From NCBI RefSeq assembly GCF_014356525.2, contig NC_052508.1, positions 40,480,613 to 40,544,612 on the forward strand: 64,000 nt of DNA, given 5' to 3'. Positions within the stretch are counted from its first letter, which is position 1. The number at the start of each line of letters is the position of its first letter. The translations under genes were made by a program, and so were the position numbers. Under the pieces are notes generated by a model. That model did no database searches and was not told the origin of the DNA. It saw only the letters and a program-made list of their open reading frames with translations. Origin of the DNA: Nilaparvata lugens (lineage: Eukaryota; Arthropoda; Insecta; Hemiptera; Delphacidae). Positions 19,544 to 29,237 of this stretch are shown one piece after another.

Positions 19544-21620
19544 CTAATGTACAATCCTCAAAAAAGATTCACAGTCATTCAATGTGAACAGATAGAACTT
19601 CAAACTTTTAAGAAACATATTGAATGGGACTGAGGTATTAAATTTTCTTGAAATTAAATTAAACATTCTAGGTGCATTGAAAGAAAATGAATGTTGAAAA
19701 ATTGTTAAATTAGATTGGGGAACTTGAACTAAAACCCGTCTGAAGTCATATCTGATATCCCGAGTAAGATTTGCATTGAGGCTTCTTAGAAAGAATAGCT
19801 TTAGTACTTTGAAAACATAGAGATTTCTGATTGGAAGTATCTTAAGCTGAAAAAACAGTGGCCAAGAATGATCAGTTCTGAGTGATCTGGTAATTATACA
19901 TATAAATGATTTTTGAAAAATAATTATGGGATTCAGTGTTGTGACATAGGTTCCACCCCACAAAACAATACCATAGCTCATACGAGAGTTAATAAGTGCA
20001 TGGTAAGCATTCAATAATACACGTGTTGGACACAAATCACGTAGCATGTAAAAGCTCCTTATCCCTCTACAAAACTCCTTTTTCAATTTCGCCACATGAT
20101 TTTTCCAAGACAACAAAGAGTCGATAACTAAACCTAAGTATTTAAAAGTATTCACAATGTTAATTGTTAGACAGTTACAGTTATTAACAACAGAGCAGGA
20201 ATAGCTATGATAACACAGATCTGTATCAAAAAATAAATTTCCCCTCAAGTTAAAGATCATGTACTTAGTTTTTTCACTTAAAACCATGAAATTTTTGCTG
20301 AACCAATAATTCAAGACTCTTAAATCAGCGCTCATTCTTGTGTATATTGTATTGCATGCTACATCTGAATATGTGAGTGCAGTATCATCTGCAAAAGCAG
20401 TCAACCTTCCATTCAATTTTGCATCACATAAGTCATTTATATAAACAAGAAATAGAATAGGTCCCAAGACTGAACCTTGGGGCACACCATAATCTATATT
20501 CTTGAAACTACTGTAGCATCCCCCTACCCTCACACACTGCTTTCTGTTTCGAAGATAGCTATGAAACCACTTGTATGGTAAGCCTCGTACCCCAGCTGCA
20601 TATAACTTATTTAATAAAATTGAATGATCCACTGTATCAAAGGCTTCAGTGATATCTAGATATAATGCTGAACATTTTTTACCCTCATTTATACTCTCAT
20701 AGATATCCTCAAAAAATGAAACAAAAGCATCTTCGGTACTCAGGCCCTCTCTGAAACCAAATTGATTTTTACTAAAATAATCTATTTTTTTGAAAAAACC
20801 TATCAATCTAATTTTTATAATCTTTTCAAAAATCTTGGTGAAAACTGACAATAGAGATATTGGACGGTAACAATTTGGTTTCTCTCTGCTGCCCTGTTTG
20901 AAAAGTGGGATTACAATAGCAACCTTCAAGCAGTCAGGGAATTCACCACTCATCATGCTCCAATTAAAAAGCCTACTCAAAACATCAGCAATCTGAATGG
21001 AAATTCTCTTAACAATGTAACTGCTTATATTGTCAAACCCGGGAGCTTTATTGTTTTTCAAACCGGCTATTATCTTGAGAATTTCAGTTTCATTAGTGGG
21101 AATTAAAAACAAGGAATGCAAAATATTTTTATACTTGAAATGGGAATTAAATACTGCATTATTCTCTACATTAATAATTGAATGTCTTAACTGTTGCGGT
21201 ATTTCAATGAAAAATGAATTAAACTCTGTAGCAATACGTTTTTTATCAGTGATTGTCTCTGAATTGATTTCTAAACTTATAACATCATGCTTTGATTCCC
21301 GATCTCCTATCAAGCTGTTTACTATTCTCCATTGAGTTTTTAAATTACCTGAGCAATTATCAAATTTATTCAAGTAGTACTGCTCTTTTGCTTTTCTCAG
21401 ATCGGATTTTAATTTATTTCTGAAAGTTCTGTAATATTCTTTCAAATTTAAATCATGTGGTCTTGAAATCGTAAGTTTGTACAGTTTTTTCCTTCTATTG
21501 ATTCCTTTAAATAAATAGTCAGAAATCCATGGAGTTAATTTATTATTGATAAAAACACTTTTTCGGGGTCTACTGCATTTACACTTATCTATTGAGTTAT
21601 CAAACTTATTGAAGAGCTTA
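19544..21620 (-). CDS. LINE ORF2: linker and reverse transcriptase
   Basis: On the minus strand the frame is open from about 21620 (FDNSIDKCKCSRPRKSVFIN, then TPWISDYLFKGINRRKKLYK) through the RT to a stop at 19544. Motifs: VAIVIPLFKQGS, NCYRPISLLSVFTKIFE, QFGFREGLSTEDAF, LYLDITEAFDTVDHSILL, YGVPQGSVLGPILFLVYIND and FADDTALTYSD near 20390. The usual K of SKAFDT is E here, otherwise the palm looks normal. The endonuclease that should precede the linker is missing because of the rearranged block upstream. An ATG-initiated product would start at 21445, but the conserved linker shows that the original ORF was longer. Confidence 0.9.
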
Positions 21621-22562
21621 GGGAGGACTTTGAGTGTGTGGAAACTAGTCTCGGCGCTTCAATAGAATTCTGTCACAATGAAGTTGCAGAAGCTAGGAAG
21701 ACGGTCGAGGAGCAGAAAGGTGAAATTTCCAAGTTGGTGAAAACGGTGGATGAACTGAGAAGTGAAAATAATGGGCTTCAAAGGAAGATAGCTGATCTTG
21801 AGCTGAGGGTTGAGGATTGTGAGCAGTACTCGCGTCGTAACTAGACAAAACTCGTTGTCACTAGACAAAAGCACCCTATTGGCCGTCTACTACGCATATG
21901 TCTACTCATATCTAAGCTATGGAACCATTTTCTGGGGAAATTCTGTTGATAGCGGTAAAATTTTTATAATCCAGAAAAAAATAATAAGAGTCATTTGTGG
22001 ATTGAGATCAAGAGATTCTTGCAAAGCATTCTTCAAAAACCTAAACATTCTAACGCTACCATCTATTTATATCTATCAATTGTTGGTTTTTGTTAAACAG
22101 AATTTAGATAAATTTCAATTTTGCACAGATAATCACGGGTATAATACACGCAATAGTAGTCTCATTGCTTTTCCAGTACATAGACACACAGCTCTAGAAA
22201 AAACTCCATTCTACTCTGGAATACGTTATTTTAATAAATTACCTGCAGCCATCAGAAATCTAGATTCAATAAACAAATTCAAACTAACAGTCAGAAAAAT
22301 GCTAGTAGAGAAAGCCCTATACTCTGCTGCCGAATTTTAATTTGTGAAAAGGGGCTGTAGAGTGTAACTTAACTTTTTGTGACTTTCATTTCCATGTGAA
22401 TTTGATGAGATACATTATAGAGTGTATTTATTTATTTTACTTTTAAGAAGTTAGAACTAAGTCTTTTAGAGTAATTTTGTTCTAGTATTGACATGTCACC
22501 AGTCAAATGAGTGTTACTCAGAAATTGATGTAATGTGACGATAAATAAATGAATGATAAATG
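21592..22562 (+). pseudogene. inverted block: ORF1 coiled coil joined to RT C-terminus
   Basis: On the plus strand VIKLIEELREDF opens a coiled coil (EQKGEISKLVKTVDELRSEN then LQRKIADLELRVEDCEQYSR) typical of LINE ORF1, stopping at 21844. From 21845 the frame at 21810-22340 encodes an RT thumb and C-terminus (LSYGTIFWGNS to EKALYSAAEF). A 3' UTR and AATGAATGATAAATGAATAA tail end near 22562. Everything between the coiled coil and the thumb is missing. Confidence 0.75.
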
Positions 22563-22793
22563 AATAACGTCATCAAATGTTACAGTTCCCTTGGATTCTA
22601 GCGCCATACTCTTTCGACATTGCTGGGAACACGGCTTGCATCGCCACAAGTCGCCCTGCTCCATTAAATAATTTACGTCCTCAGCGGTTAGGCTAACGCA
22701 CTTTCCATGGAAGTTATTATTGCAGTTGCAACATGACACTTTCACTTTGATGGCCTTAAGCGATTTCAGACAGGTGTTACAGCTATCAGACAT
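22563..22793 (-). pseudogene. LINE ORF1 N-terminus with PHD-type zinc finger
   Basis: The minus-strand ATG at 22793 starts MSDSCNTCLKSL. The cysteine and histidine spacing (CxxC, CxxC, HxxC, then WRCKPC) is that of a PHD finger, found at the start of ORF1 in some insect LINEs. The frame reads to GTVTFDDV and then runs into the inverted block; the lost continuation (VIKLIEELREDF) is found on the other strand at 21592. This ORF1 was therefore cut by an inversion. Confidence 0.75.
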
Positions 22794-23639
22794 GATATTA
22801 TGAAAAATATTTAACGTTGAATAAAACAGATTTTTAGAACTAACTTTGATGCACACCGTAACAAGAACACTTTTATCGAAAACAGCACTACAAAAGATAA
22901 CGAGAGCGGCAGTAGTAAGCGTCCGTCCTGCTCAAAGTCTCAATCATAACTGATTTATGATTTTCCTCATAAACTGTGATCTAATTTGAAAAAGTGTTAT
23001 AACTTTTCCTATTATAAATGGAGTCATTCTAAATTCTAGGACAAGGTTGATAATATGAACAGAAATGTTCATGAATTTTTTCAGAATTTTTCATGATGAA
23101 CCACATTTTTTTTTGATTTCAAACATCAGTAGCACGTTAACGTCTCGTCTGACCGGATTTTCACATGGGATAAAAAGTGCTGGAAATTCACTTCTACACC
23201 CGAATCATTCATCAAAAATACATTGTTTCGGGAAAATTCAAAATCTGCCAAAATTATTAGGTACTAAGTTTTCAACTGCATTTAAAATTCCCACAAAAGG
23301 TATATATATTGTTAACGGTGCCCTGTAGACGAATTTTGCAAGAGGCAAAAAGTGCTGGAAATTCATTTCTACACCCGAATTGATTAACAGAAAGCTTAAT
23401 GTGAGACTTTTTTGGAAAATTCAAAAAATTTTCCATCAAAAATTTAATTGGCGTGGTGTGTTGTAAACGAATTTGCAACAGATACAAAGGGGTTGCAATT
23501 CGATTTTACATCCGAACTGTTGGTCAGAAAGCCTTAATTGAGTGTTGAAAAAATGTTTGATTTTCACTTTTTATTCACGTGAAGAAATGTGATCTTCACA
23601 TCGTGTGTTAACATGGGTAATATCATCCTGAGAGCTCAG

Positions 23640-24001
23640 AAACCTGTCCTTATTGATATCAATGAAGATTTTATATAATCAACAGAAGCTCATAGACAGT
23701 ATTTACCATGATTTCTATTTGTTTGTATTTACTTCGAATGATACCCATTTACTTTTATTGATATCACTAAAAGTTCAGTGATAACAATAGATTTTCGTTG
23801 ACTGTATTTATCATTATTTCTATTGATATCTACTGAACGTACAGTGATATCAATAGAAAGTTCATTGACTGTATTTACCGTGATGTGTATTGATATCCCT
23901 GAACTCCTATTGATTTCCATGAACATGTATTGATATCCATGAGCATATATTGATATCAATAGAGTTTTTCTATCGATTTCTATGGATCTCTTCCACTAGG
24001 G
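23640..24001. repeat. right subterminal palindromic array, copy 1
   Basis: Repeated blocks of ATTGATATC with words such as GTTCATTGACTGTATTTACC and CCATGAACATG end at GGATCTCTTCCACTAGGG. The equivalent array in copy 2 is 48905-49485. The linkers differ from those of the left arrays. Confidence 0.82.
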
Positions 24002-24027
24002 ATTGAGGTGGGTGTTTTGCAGAGTAC
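24002..24027 (-). pseudogene. split gene, first bases of exon 2
   Basis: On the minus strand CTGTTTCAG is a good splice acceptor, and the exon begins GTACTCTGCAAAACACCC. Joined to exon 1 it reads R-YSAKHPPQ; the next codons (YPTCNH) lie 17.5 kb away at 6521 on the far side of transposon copy 1. Confidence 0.7.
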
Positions 24028-24310
24028 CTGAAACAGAGAAAAGATTCTAATGAGATTCACTGTTATGTAAATCAATAGAATTTTCCTCTGCTTTAGACTA
24101 ACAGTGACAGGTGTAGCCAAAGAGAATCAGAAAAACCAGGCACATTATGCCTATCCTATCCTAATCAAGGCTTACATTATTTTTACAAACACTGAAACCT
24201 TTTTACAAGATAATATTAAGTTACACCTATAAAATTTATCATAGAAGTATTCAAAATCACATTCACACACTCATACTAAGAACTGAACCTAAAACTTAGG
24301 CTAGGTTTAC
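24028..24310 (-). other. intron 1 of the split gene
   Basis: A 283-bp intron on the minus strand, with donor GTAAAC next to 24311 and acceptor TTTCAG next to 24027. The phases of the two exons match: AG at the end of exon 1 and G at the start of exon 2 make an Arg codon. Confidence 0.65.
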
Positions 24311-24408
24311 CTTGCAGTCTTTTCCTTATTTTTCTTCCAGTTGGAAGGATTACGACTTCTTTTTCGACTTCGCTGTCCATCTTCAGTTGGTGTTACATTC
24401 AACTCCAT
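24311..24408 (-). pseudogene. split gene, exon 1
   Basis: The ATG at 24408 opens 32 codons plus two bases: MELNVTPTEDGQRSRKRSRN then PSNWKKNKEKTAR. The basic RSRKRSRNPSNWKKN start is the hallmark of a repetitive insect protein family that I recall only as uncharacterised, mobile-element-like proteins. The exon ends at a GT donor. Intact by itself, it is separated from the rest of the gene by transposon copy 1. Confidence 0.65.
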
Positions 24409-24419
24409 TTTGTTGTCAC

Positions 24420-25025
24420 AATAATACTTCAATTAAACTTTGAATTCGATAAAACAACAGAACAAAAAACTTCATACGCTGAACACAACTTGTCTATCTT
24501 GTAGCTGAATTGAAACAAAACAAACATAACTTCAAAAGCTGGTCCAAACAGAGCACCTGATTGAATGAAAACAGTCAGTCTCAAAAGTGACAAGATCCAG
24601 AGGATTATGTCAGTTTTGTAACCAACCTATGACTTTGCCTATTGTTTTCAATTGGATTTAGTGAGATTAGAAACTAACCCTTACGATATTCGGATTCCCT
24701 GTTAAAAATACCACAAGATGACGCAGATAACTCAATTTCGAAAAAAATGGATTATGTAACTTTTGATTCTAGCCCCCTTAGTACTAACAGAAAGTGAACT
24801 TAATATCTTGATAATCAATTAATTTATTGTTTTCTTGGCTTTCATAAAATTTGGACTGACATGCGCGTGGATAGTCCTATCACTGATAACTATTACAACG
24901 ATTATTTATTGTTGAGATATTTGTTGAAACTGGCAGTATATCAGTAAGAGCATTATCGAATGAATAAGGAATGCTACTGAATCAACGATATAATCGTAGA
25001 TTATTTTTTATTACTAAATAAATCA
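24420..25025. other. intergenic DNA, no gene seen
   Basis: AT-rich sequence upstream of the split gene on its strand. A promoter for that gene would lie here, but I see no convincing TATA box or other signal. Confidence 0.5.
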
Positions 25026-25029
25026 TGGT

Positions 25030-25392
25030 CTATTGGCCTAAGAGGCTGAGTCAAGGGTGGTCGGGCGCCCTAGAGGCGACTTGGCCGCCCCTTCCTCAGC
25101 GGATGGACCTACATTAAAGGCAAGAGTGGTACTCACTTAGGTCACGAGGACTTATCAGTCTGAAGAGACTGCCAAGCATATCACACTGGATTGCGACAAG
25201 GATTGCAACCAGGTGATGAATGGAATGTTAGTATAGGGAAAATCTCCTGGTTCTTGTAAAGGACATAGGTATTGGTTTGCCTAACTAACATACTACTTGG
25301 GAACACAATAAGCTCCGGTTGACGTGTGGGGTTCTTTGAACCTTTGGATCCTTGAATCCGTCCCTTCAAAAAAAAAAAATAAATAAAATAAA
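25030..25392 (+). mobile_element. 3' end of a LINE with poly(A)-like tail
   Basis: A fragment more GC-rich than its surroundings encodes SEETAKHITLDCDKDC, like the Cys-His segment (E-T-x-E-H-x-x-x-x-C) near the C-terminus of many LINE RTs. In-frame stops show decay. It ends in an A-rich tail at 25366-25392. The 5' part is absent. Confidence 0.55.
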
Positions 25393-25399
25393 CAATAAA

Positions 25400-25880
25400 C
25401 ATGAAGCAACATAGAATATGTGTAAGTTGGAATCTTTATTTTATCAATCTGTATTATTTTATGGCAAATTAAATGTGTGTTCATAAATCAAGAAGGTTGA
25501 CTGAATAAGGAATGTCGTGTCGTCGTATCGTGTGCTATTCCAAAAAATCTGGTGTAGCGCACCCACACTACTTCCCTTGCCGTTATGAAAATTGCTCACC
25601 TGACGCTAGTGTTCATGCTCATCTCAAGTCTACTATTCAAAGATCTGGCCTGCTGGACAATAACGCTGGAGACACACGATGTCTGCTATCTCTTCATAGT
25701 GAATGATTTAATAGAATCACAGTTAGTTGCCATTTACTGAATTGAACAGTTTGCAATTTATTGAATAATCATATTTTCTCGAATTTTGAGCTTATTTCAA
25801 ATCTAGGTGGAAATATTACTGAACATTAATTGTAGAGATTTTCATGCTCAAACTTTTCCACTCAAATGTTTTTGTTTAAA
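25400..25880. other. no gene recognised
   Basis: AT-rich DNA with one 64-codon frame (25512-25706) that has no family features I know. Not called as a gene. Confidence 0.45.
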
Positions 25881-25889
25881 TTGCATCTG

Positions 25890-26215
25890 AAGCCTGATGA
25901 CTGGGAATCCAAAATCAAACTTTGCACAGATAGGGCGGAGCTCCTGAAATTTTTACAGGTATGGGACATGTGGCAGTTGATATAGCTTATCAATGACTAC
26001 TTCAGTATAAATTTAATCAAAATCGTTGGAGCCGTTTTCGAGAAAATCGCGAAATCCCCTGTTTTTGGCAACATTTTCGACATTTTAGTCATCATCTTGA
26101 ATAGCATTTTATCGAAATTGCTCTATCGGATCCTTATATTGTGAGGACCTTATGTTCCAAATTTCAAGTATACACATACACTTATACACCCGTTTGCTCC
26201 CATATTGTTGTGAAT
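25890..26215. repeat. dispersed repeat (cell-wide family with 'GAGCCGTTTTCGAGAAAATCG')
   Basis: This region matches, in inverted form and loosely, 37100-37415 and 49488-49670. Common words include GCCGTTTTCGAGAAAATCG, GGAGCTCCTGAAATTTTTAC and GGATCCTTATATTGTGAGGA. It is a decayed copy of a high-copy noncoding repeat. Confidence 0.65.
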
Positions 26216-27230
26216 AAATGAATTAGCCTACATAAATTGATCAATTTTGTCGGGTTTATACATTATACTTCTGATCTTTGAATCTGCGTAGCCATTTTTA
26301 ACAATAAATCAGAATAATCTCCCACAGAGAAACCTGGTTGACTAATATTACATGCTGGCTAGAAAGAGGCCTTTGAGAATGAAATTCAGATGTTACTATA
26401 GTGGAATTTACTTCAAACCGACAGCATTCCTTGTCAATAACTCTAACGCTTCTCATTAAAGAATGGTAAAAGTTCAAAATGTAGCTCTCTATTCTGTAGT
26501 ATCTGTAATCAGATGAGCGCATTCTAGCGGATGATTATACTAACATCAAGCGAACAGATCTCACCTCAGTGCTATCTAGTAGAGAACTGTTCAACTAAAA
26601 CAAATTATACATTATCTATACTTATTTTATAACTATTAAATTCTTATCTCACTGATCACGATTTCTGGAAAACTACTGGATGGATTGCAACAAAACTTGG
26701 AATATAGCTTCCTTATACGTCATATGTGCTCACTAAGAAATCTTTTAGCAATATTTCAACTGTAAGGGTGGTTTTTAAGGGTTTAAAGTTCGTCTTTTAG
26801 AATGTATATTCTTCTCCTTCCAATCTCCTTATTATAATAGAAATGTCCATATCATATTATGTTACTATAGAACTATAATCTAGAGAGAGTACCCCTTCGA
26901 AACAGTTGTTAACTGGCAAATAAATCAATAATTTTGTCAGGTTGGCACCAAGTTGAAGAACCAATTAAAATGCATTTATCGAGAACAATACCTACTATTA
27001 CTTCAGGCCCCTCAACTGATCTCTAATAAACTATGACGTCATCACATGTAGATCCATGATCTACTGGCGGTGAGCAAGCGAAATAAGAGCGACCCTGCTT
27101 GTTACCACATATGATATGGTAATCAACAAAATTAGAATTACAAATTAAATTTTCACAGTCTCCCATTTCAATGAATATGATCTGTTTATCATTCTTCTAA
27201 TATTCGTTTGTGAAAAGTAATAATGAATTT
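26216..27230. other. no gene recognised
   Basis: AT-rich, with short ORFs only and no repeat structure or RNA gene that I can support. Confidence 0.45.
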
Positions 27231-27243
27231 GGGGTTTTGAATC

Positions 27244-27358
27244 ATGGGATACAGACTGTTGTGTACCTAATTGTCGCGGAAATTATAACAAGACTCCAAA
27301 AGTTTCTGTAGGTACGGTATTTTCTTTTTTGAAAGATGAAACTTCGAAACGAAAATAG
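27244..27358 (+). pseudogene. THAP zinc-finger remnant
   Basis: In the frame from 27245 the sequence reads DTDCCVPNCRGNYNKTPKVS, then VFSFLKDETSKRK and a stop. CCVPxCxxNY and VFxFxKDE are the opening of a THAP domain, a DNA-binding finger common in transposases and transposon-derived proteins. An ATG sits one base out of frame (ATGGGAT where ATGGAT would fit), and nine extra bases (three residues) separate VS from VFSF. The rest of the domain, including the later Cys-His pair and AVPTIF box, is missing. Confidence 0.6.
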
Positions 27359-27407
27359 ATACGAGTGAGAAGAAGGAAGAACTTCAATTCTACAAAACAA
27401 CTGTTTA

Positions 27408-27550
27408 CATGAAGTGTAGAAGAACAGTGTAAATAAAGTGTGAGTGGAAAATTTAATTGAAGTGTGAAAGAACAGTGTAGATAAAATGTGAAATAACAGT
27501 GTAATTAGAGTGTGGAAGAACAGTGTAAATGAAGTGTGTAAAAGAACTTT
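27408..27550 (+). repeat. about 31-bp minisatellite
   Basis: Four or five imperfect units of the form GAAGTGTGGAAGAACAGTGT plus AAATAAA. It lies between the THAP remnant and another tandem repeat. Confidence 0.65.
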
Positions 27551-27581
27551 TAAACTACTAATAAATTAAAAAGTAAAAGCC

Positions 27582-27893
27582 GTACCTGAGAGCTGGAAGG
27601 ATTTTAGAACAGGAAATATTGAGAGAAAGTAAGAGAAAGGATGACGCAGTCTGAGGACTTCGATAAGGAAGTTCTCAAGCTGTACCTGTGAGCTGGAAGG
27701 ATTTTGGAACAGGAAAAATTAAGAGAGAGAAAGAGAAAGGACGTCGCAGTCTGAATGACTTCGACAAGGAAGCTCTCAAGCTGTACCTGAGAGCTGGAAG
27801 GATTTTAGAACAGGAAAAATTAAGAGAGAGAAAAAGAAAGGACATCGCAGTCTCAATAACTTCGACCAGGACGAACTCAAGCTGCACCTGAGT
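27582..27893 (+). repeat. three tandem units of about 100 bp with coding-like content
   Basis: Units start GTACCTGWGAGCTGGAAGGA at 27582, 27682 and 27783. Each reads, in one frame, as LYLRAGRILEQEKLRERKRK then DFDKEALK. Because units are 100-101 bp, the frame changes from one to the next, so a continuous protein is not encoded. Possibly a triplicated exon. Confidence 0.7.
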
Positions 27894-28128
27894 TCTCTAG
27901 GAAAAGGATTGGAATCTTCCTACTAGGAATTACAGCAAGTCAGAAACTGCTAAGCAAAGTTGAAATACAGGGCCACTCTATGGTATGAAAACTAAGCAAG
28001 AAAAATTTACTCAAAATGATAATAATTTCTCTGCAAGGACAAAGATTAATTGAGAAAACTATTCTCAAAAAGGACAGGGATTTCCCCACAAAAATAAAAA
28101 TTAATTGAGAAAGACTATTCTTAAAAAG

Positions 28129-28216
28129 AGTGTCCGAAGGTTGTTGTTGATGGCCTCCTCCAACATACAAAACTCTCCTGGCGAGCTGCTGGTCTGCTGG
28201 CATCTGGTAGCTTTGT
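28129..28216 (-). other. candidate exon, unknown gene
   Basis: On the minus strand a TTACAG acceptor is followed by DEQSYQMPADQQLARRVLYV then GGGHQQQPS. Composition looks protein-like compared with its AT-rich surroundings. I find no neighbouring exon and no family, so this is weak. Confidence 0.25.
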
Positions 28217-28441
28217 TCATCTGTAACATACATACAAGAAGATTAATAATAGGGTGCAATGCATATGTAGGCGGCGATCATCCAGAGTGACACAGTAATC
28301 TTGAATGACAATGTCATGTCATGTCTTGCACTCAATCTAGATGTTCAGCATACAATAACGATATATATGCTACTGAAAACCAATCATAGGATGGTAGTAT
28401 ACTCAGGAAGAAAAATGTTTGAAATCAATATTTTGAGGTTA

Positions 28442-28443
<2 letters not shown>

Positions 28444-28530
<87 letters not shown>
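28444..28530 (+). repeat. GT microsatellite
   Basis: About 43 dinucleotide units with one interruption (GTGGTG). ORFs across it are artefacts. Confidence 0.95.
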
Positions 28531-28534
<4 letters not shown>

Positions 28535-28539
28535 TAAGA

Positions 28540-29230
28540 GGGGTCATACAAGGAGAATTATGCTCAAGCACAACATGAAACGGGGAGCGGTTACCAAACG
28601 GGATGCGCCCGTTTCGTACCTCAGTGTGCATTCACTCAAAACGACTTCTAGGACTGTTCTGAATCCGAATTACTACTTCACACACTTTTTTCCAAAATCA
28701 CCCAGTTTCTAATCTAGAGTTCACATACTTACGCTTACAGAAAAATCCACCAGATCCGCGCCACATTCGTCATACACACATTCATCATACACTCTTTCCG
28801 GTTGGACCTACTAAACGGGACTGTGTAGCCTACGAAATGAGGTGATCTGAGTATGCCTTTTGAGTTAAAATGGGGTAAATAACCGATATTCATCTTTACA
28901 TATTGGTCTATTATGTTTTGAAAGTGGAAGTCTACAGGTTTTTTCTTTTAAAGGAAGTCCCTGAAAATTGGCACACTGTCTATAGTCAAGTCAATGAATA
29001 CATTCAGTGATAACTCCTACTGCGAGATCTATATGGATTCTCTACACTCTCCACACCACGTGTTATATAGACACAGACACAGGATATCAATAACAAGCCC
29101 TATTCGAAAACATGACAATGATTCAAAAACCTCATACCTCTCCTTTGATGTTTCCAGCAAAACTAAGGGAGAGAAGCTAGAACTCTCTACAATCTGAAGC
29201 AACATGGCTATTTTAGATTGTGCTCAGAAT
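28540..29230. other. no gene recognised
   Basis: Mixed sequence after the GT repeat. It begins with CGGGGAGCGG and CGGGATGCGCCCG words similar to those beside the CA repeat at 59280, then is AT-rich. The 67-codon frame at 28994-29197 has no recognisable feature. Confidence 0.4.
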
Positions 29231-29237
29231 TCTAGAG

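Larger units (their letters stand above)
19012..22956 (-). mobile_element. LINE with internal inversion, ATGATTTT target duplication
   Basis: ATGATTTT occurs at 19004-19011 and 22957-22964, and transposon copy 2 has the uninterrupted site near 48565. The insert therefore spans exactly this range. The left end is the 3' tail (GAATT/TTGAA repeats, 19012-19030). The right end starts a 5' UTR and an ORF1 with a PHD finger. ORF2 runs 21620 to 19544. Between them lies a plus-strand block (about 21592-22562) that contains ORF1 coiled coil and the 3' end of another LINE copy. Confidence 0.85.
6523..24001. mobile_element. large DNA transposon, copy 1 (AT-flanked, CCCTAG ends)
   Basis: The element starts CCCTAGTGGAAG and ends in the exact reverse complement. 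AT lies on both sides, and removing the element restores an open exon with a single AT, so AT is a 2-bp target duplication. Subterminal arrays of ATTGATATCAATA occupy both ends. Shared stretches with copy 2 run in the same order: 6523-7550, 17560-18090, 18540-19003, 22965-23300 and 23640-24001. Removing the Gypsy element, two LINEs and a foldback element leaves about 5 kb. I see no transposase motif that I recognise. The AT duplication reminds me of the ISL2EU/IS4EU group, an untested idea. Confidence 0.8.

Noticed and set aside
19012..22956. Twin-priming as the source of the LINE inversion
   Set aside because: In twin priming the inverted 5' part is joined head-on to the 3' part within one copy. 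Here the ORF1 start lies beyond a complete 3' tail, so a local inversion or nested insertion fits better.
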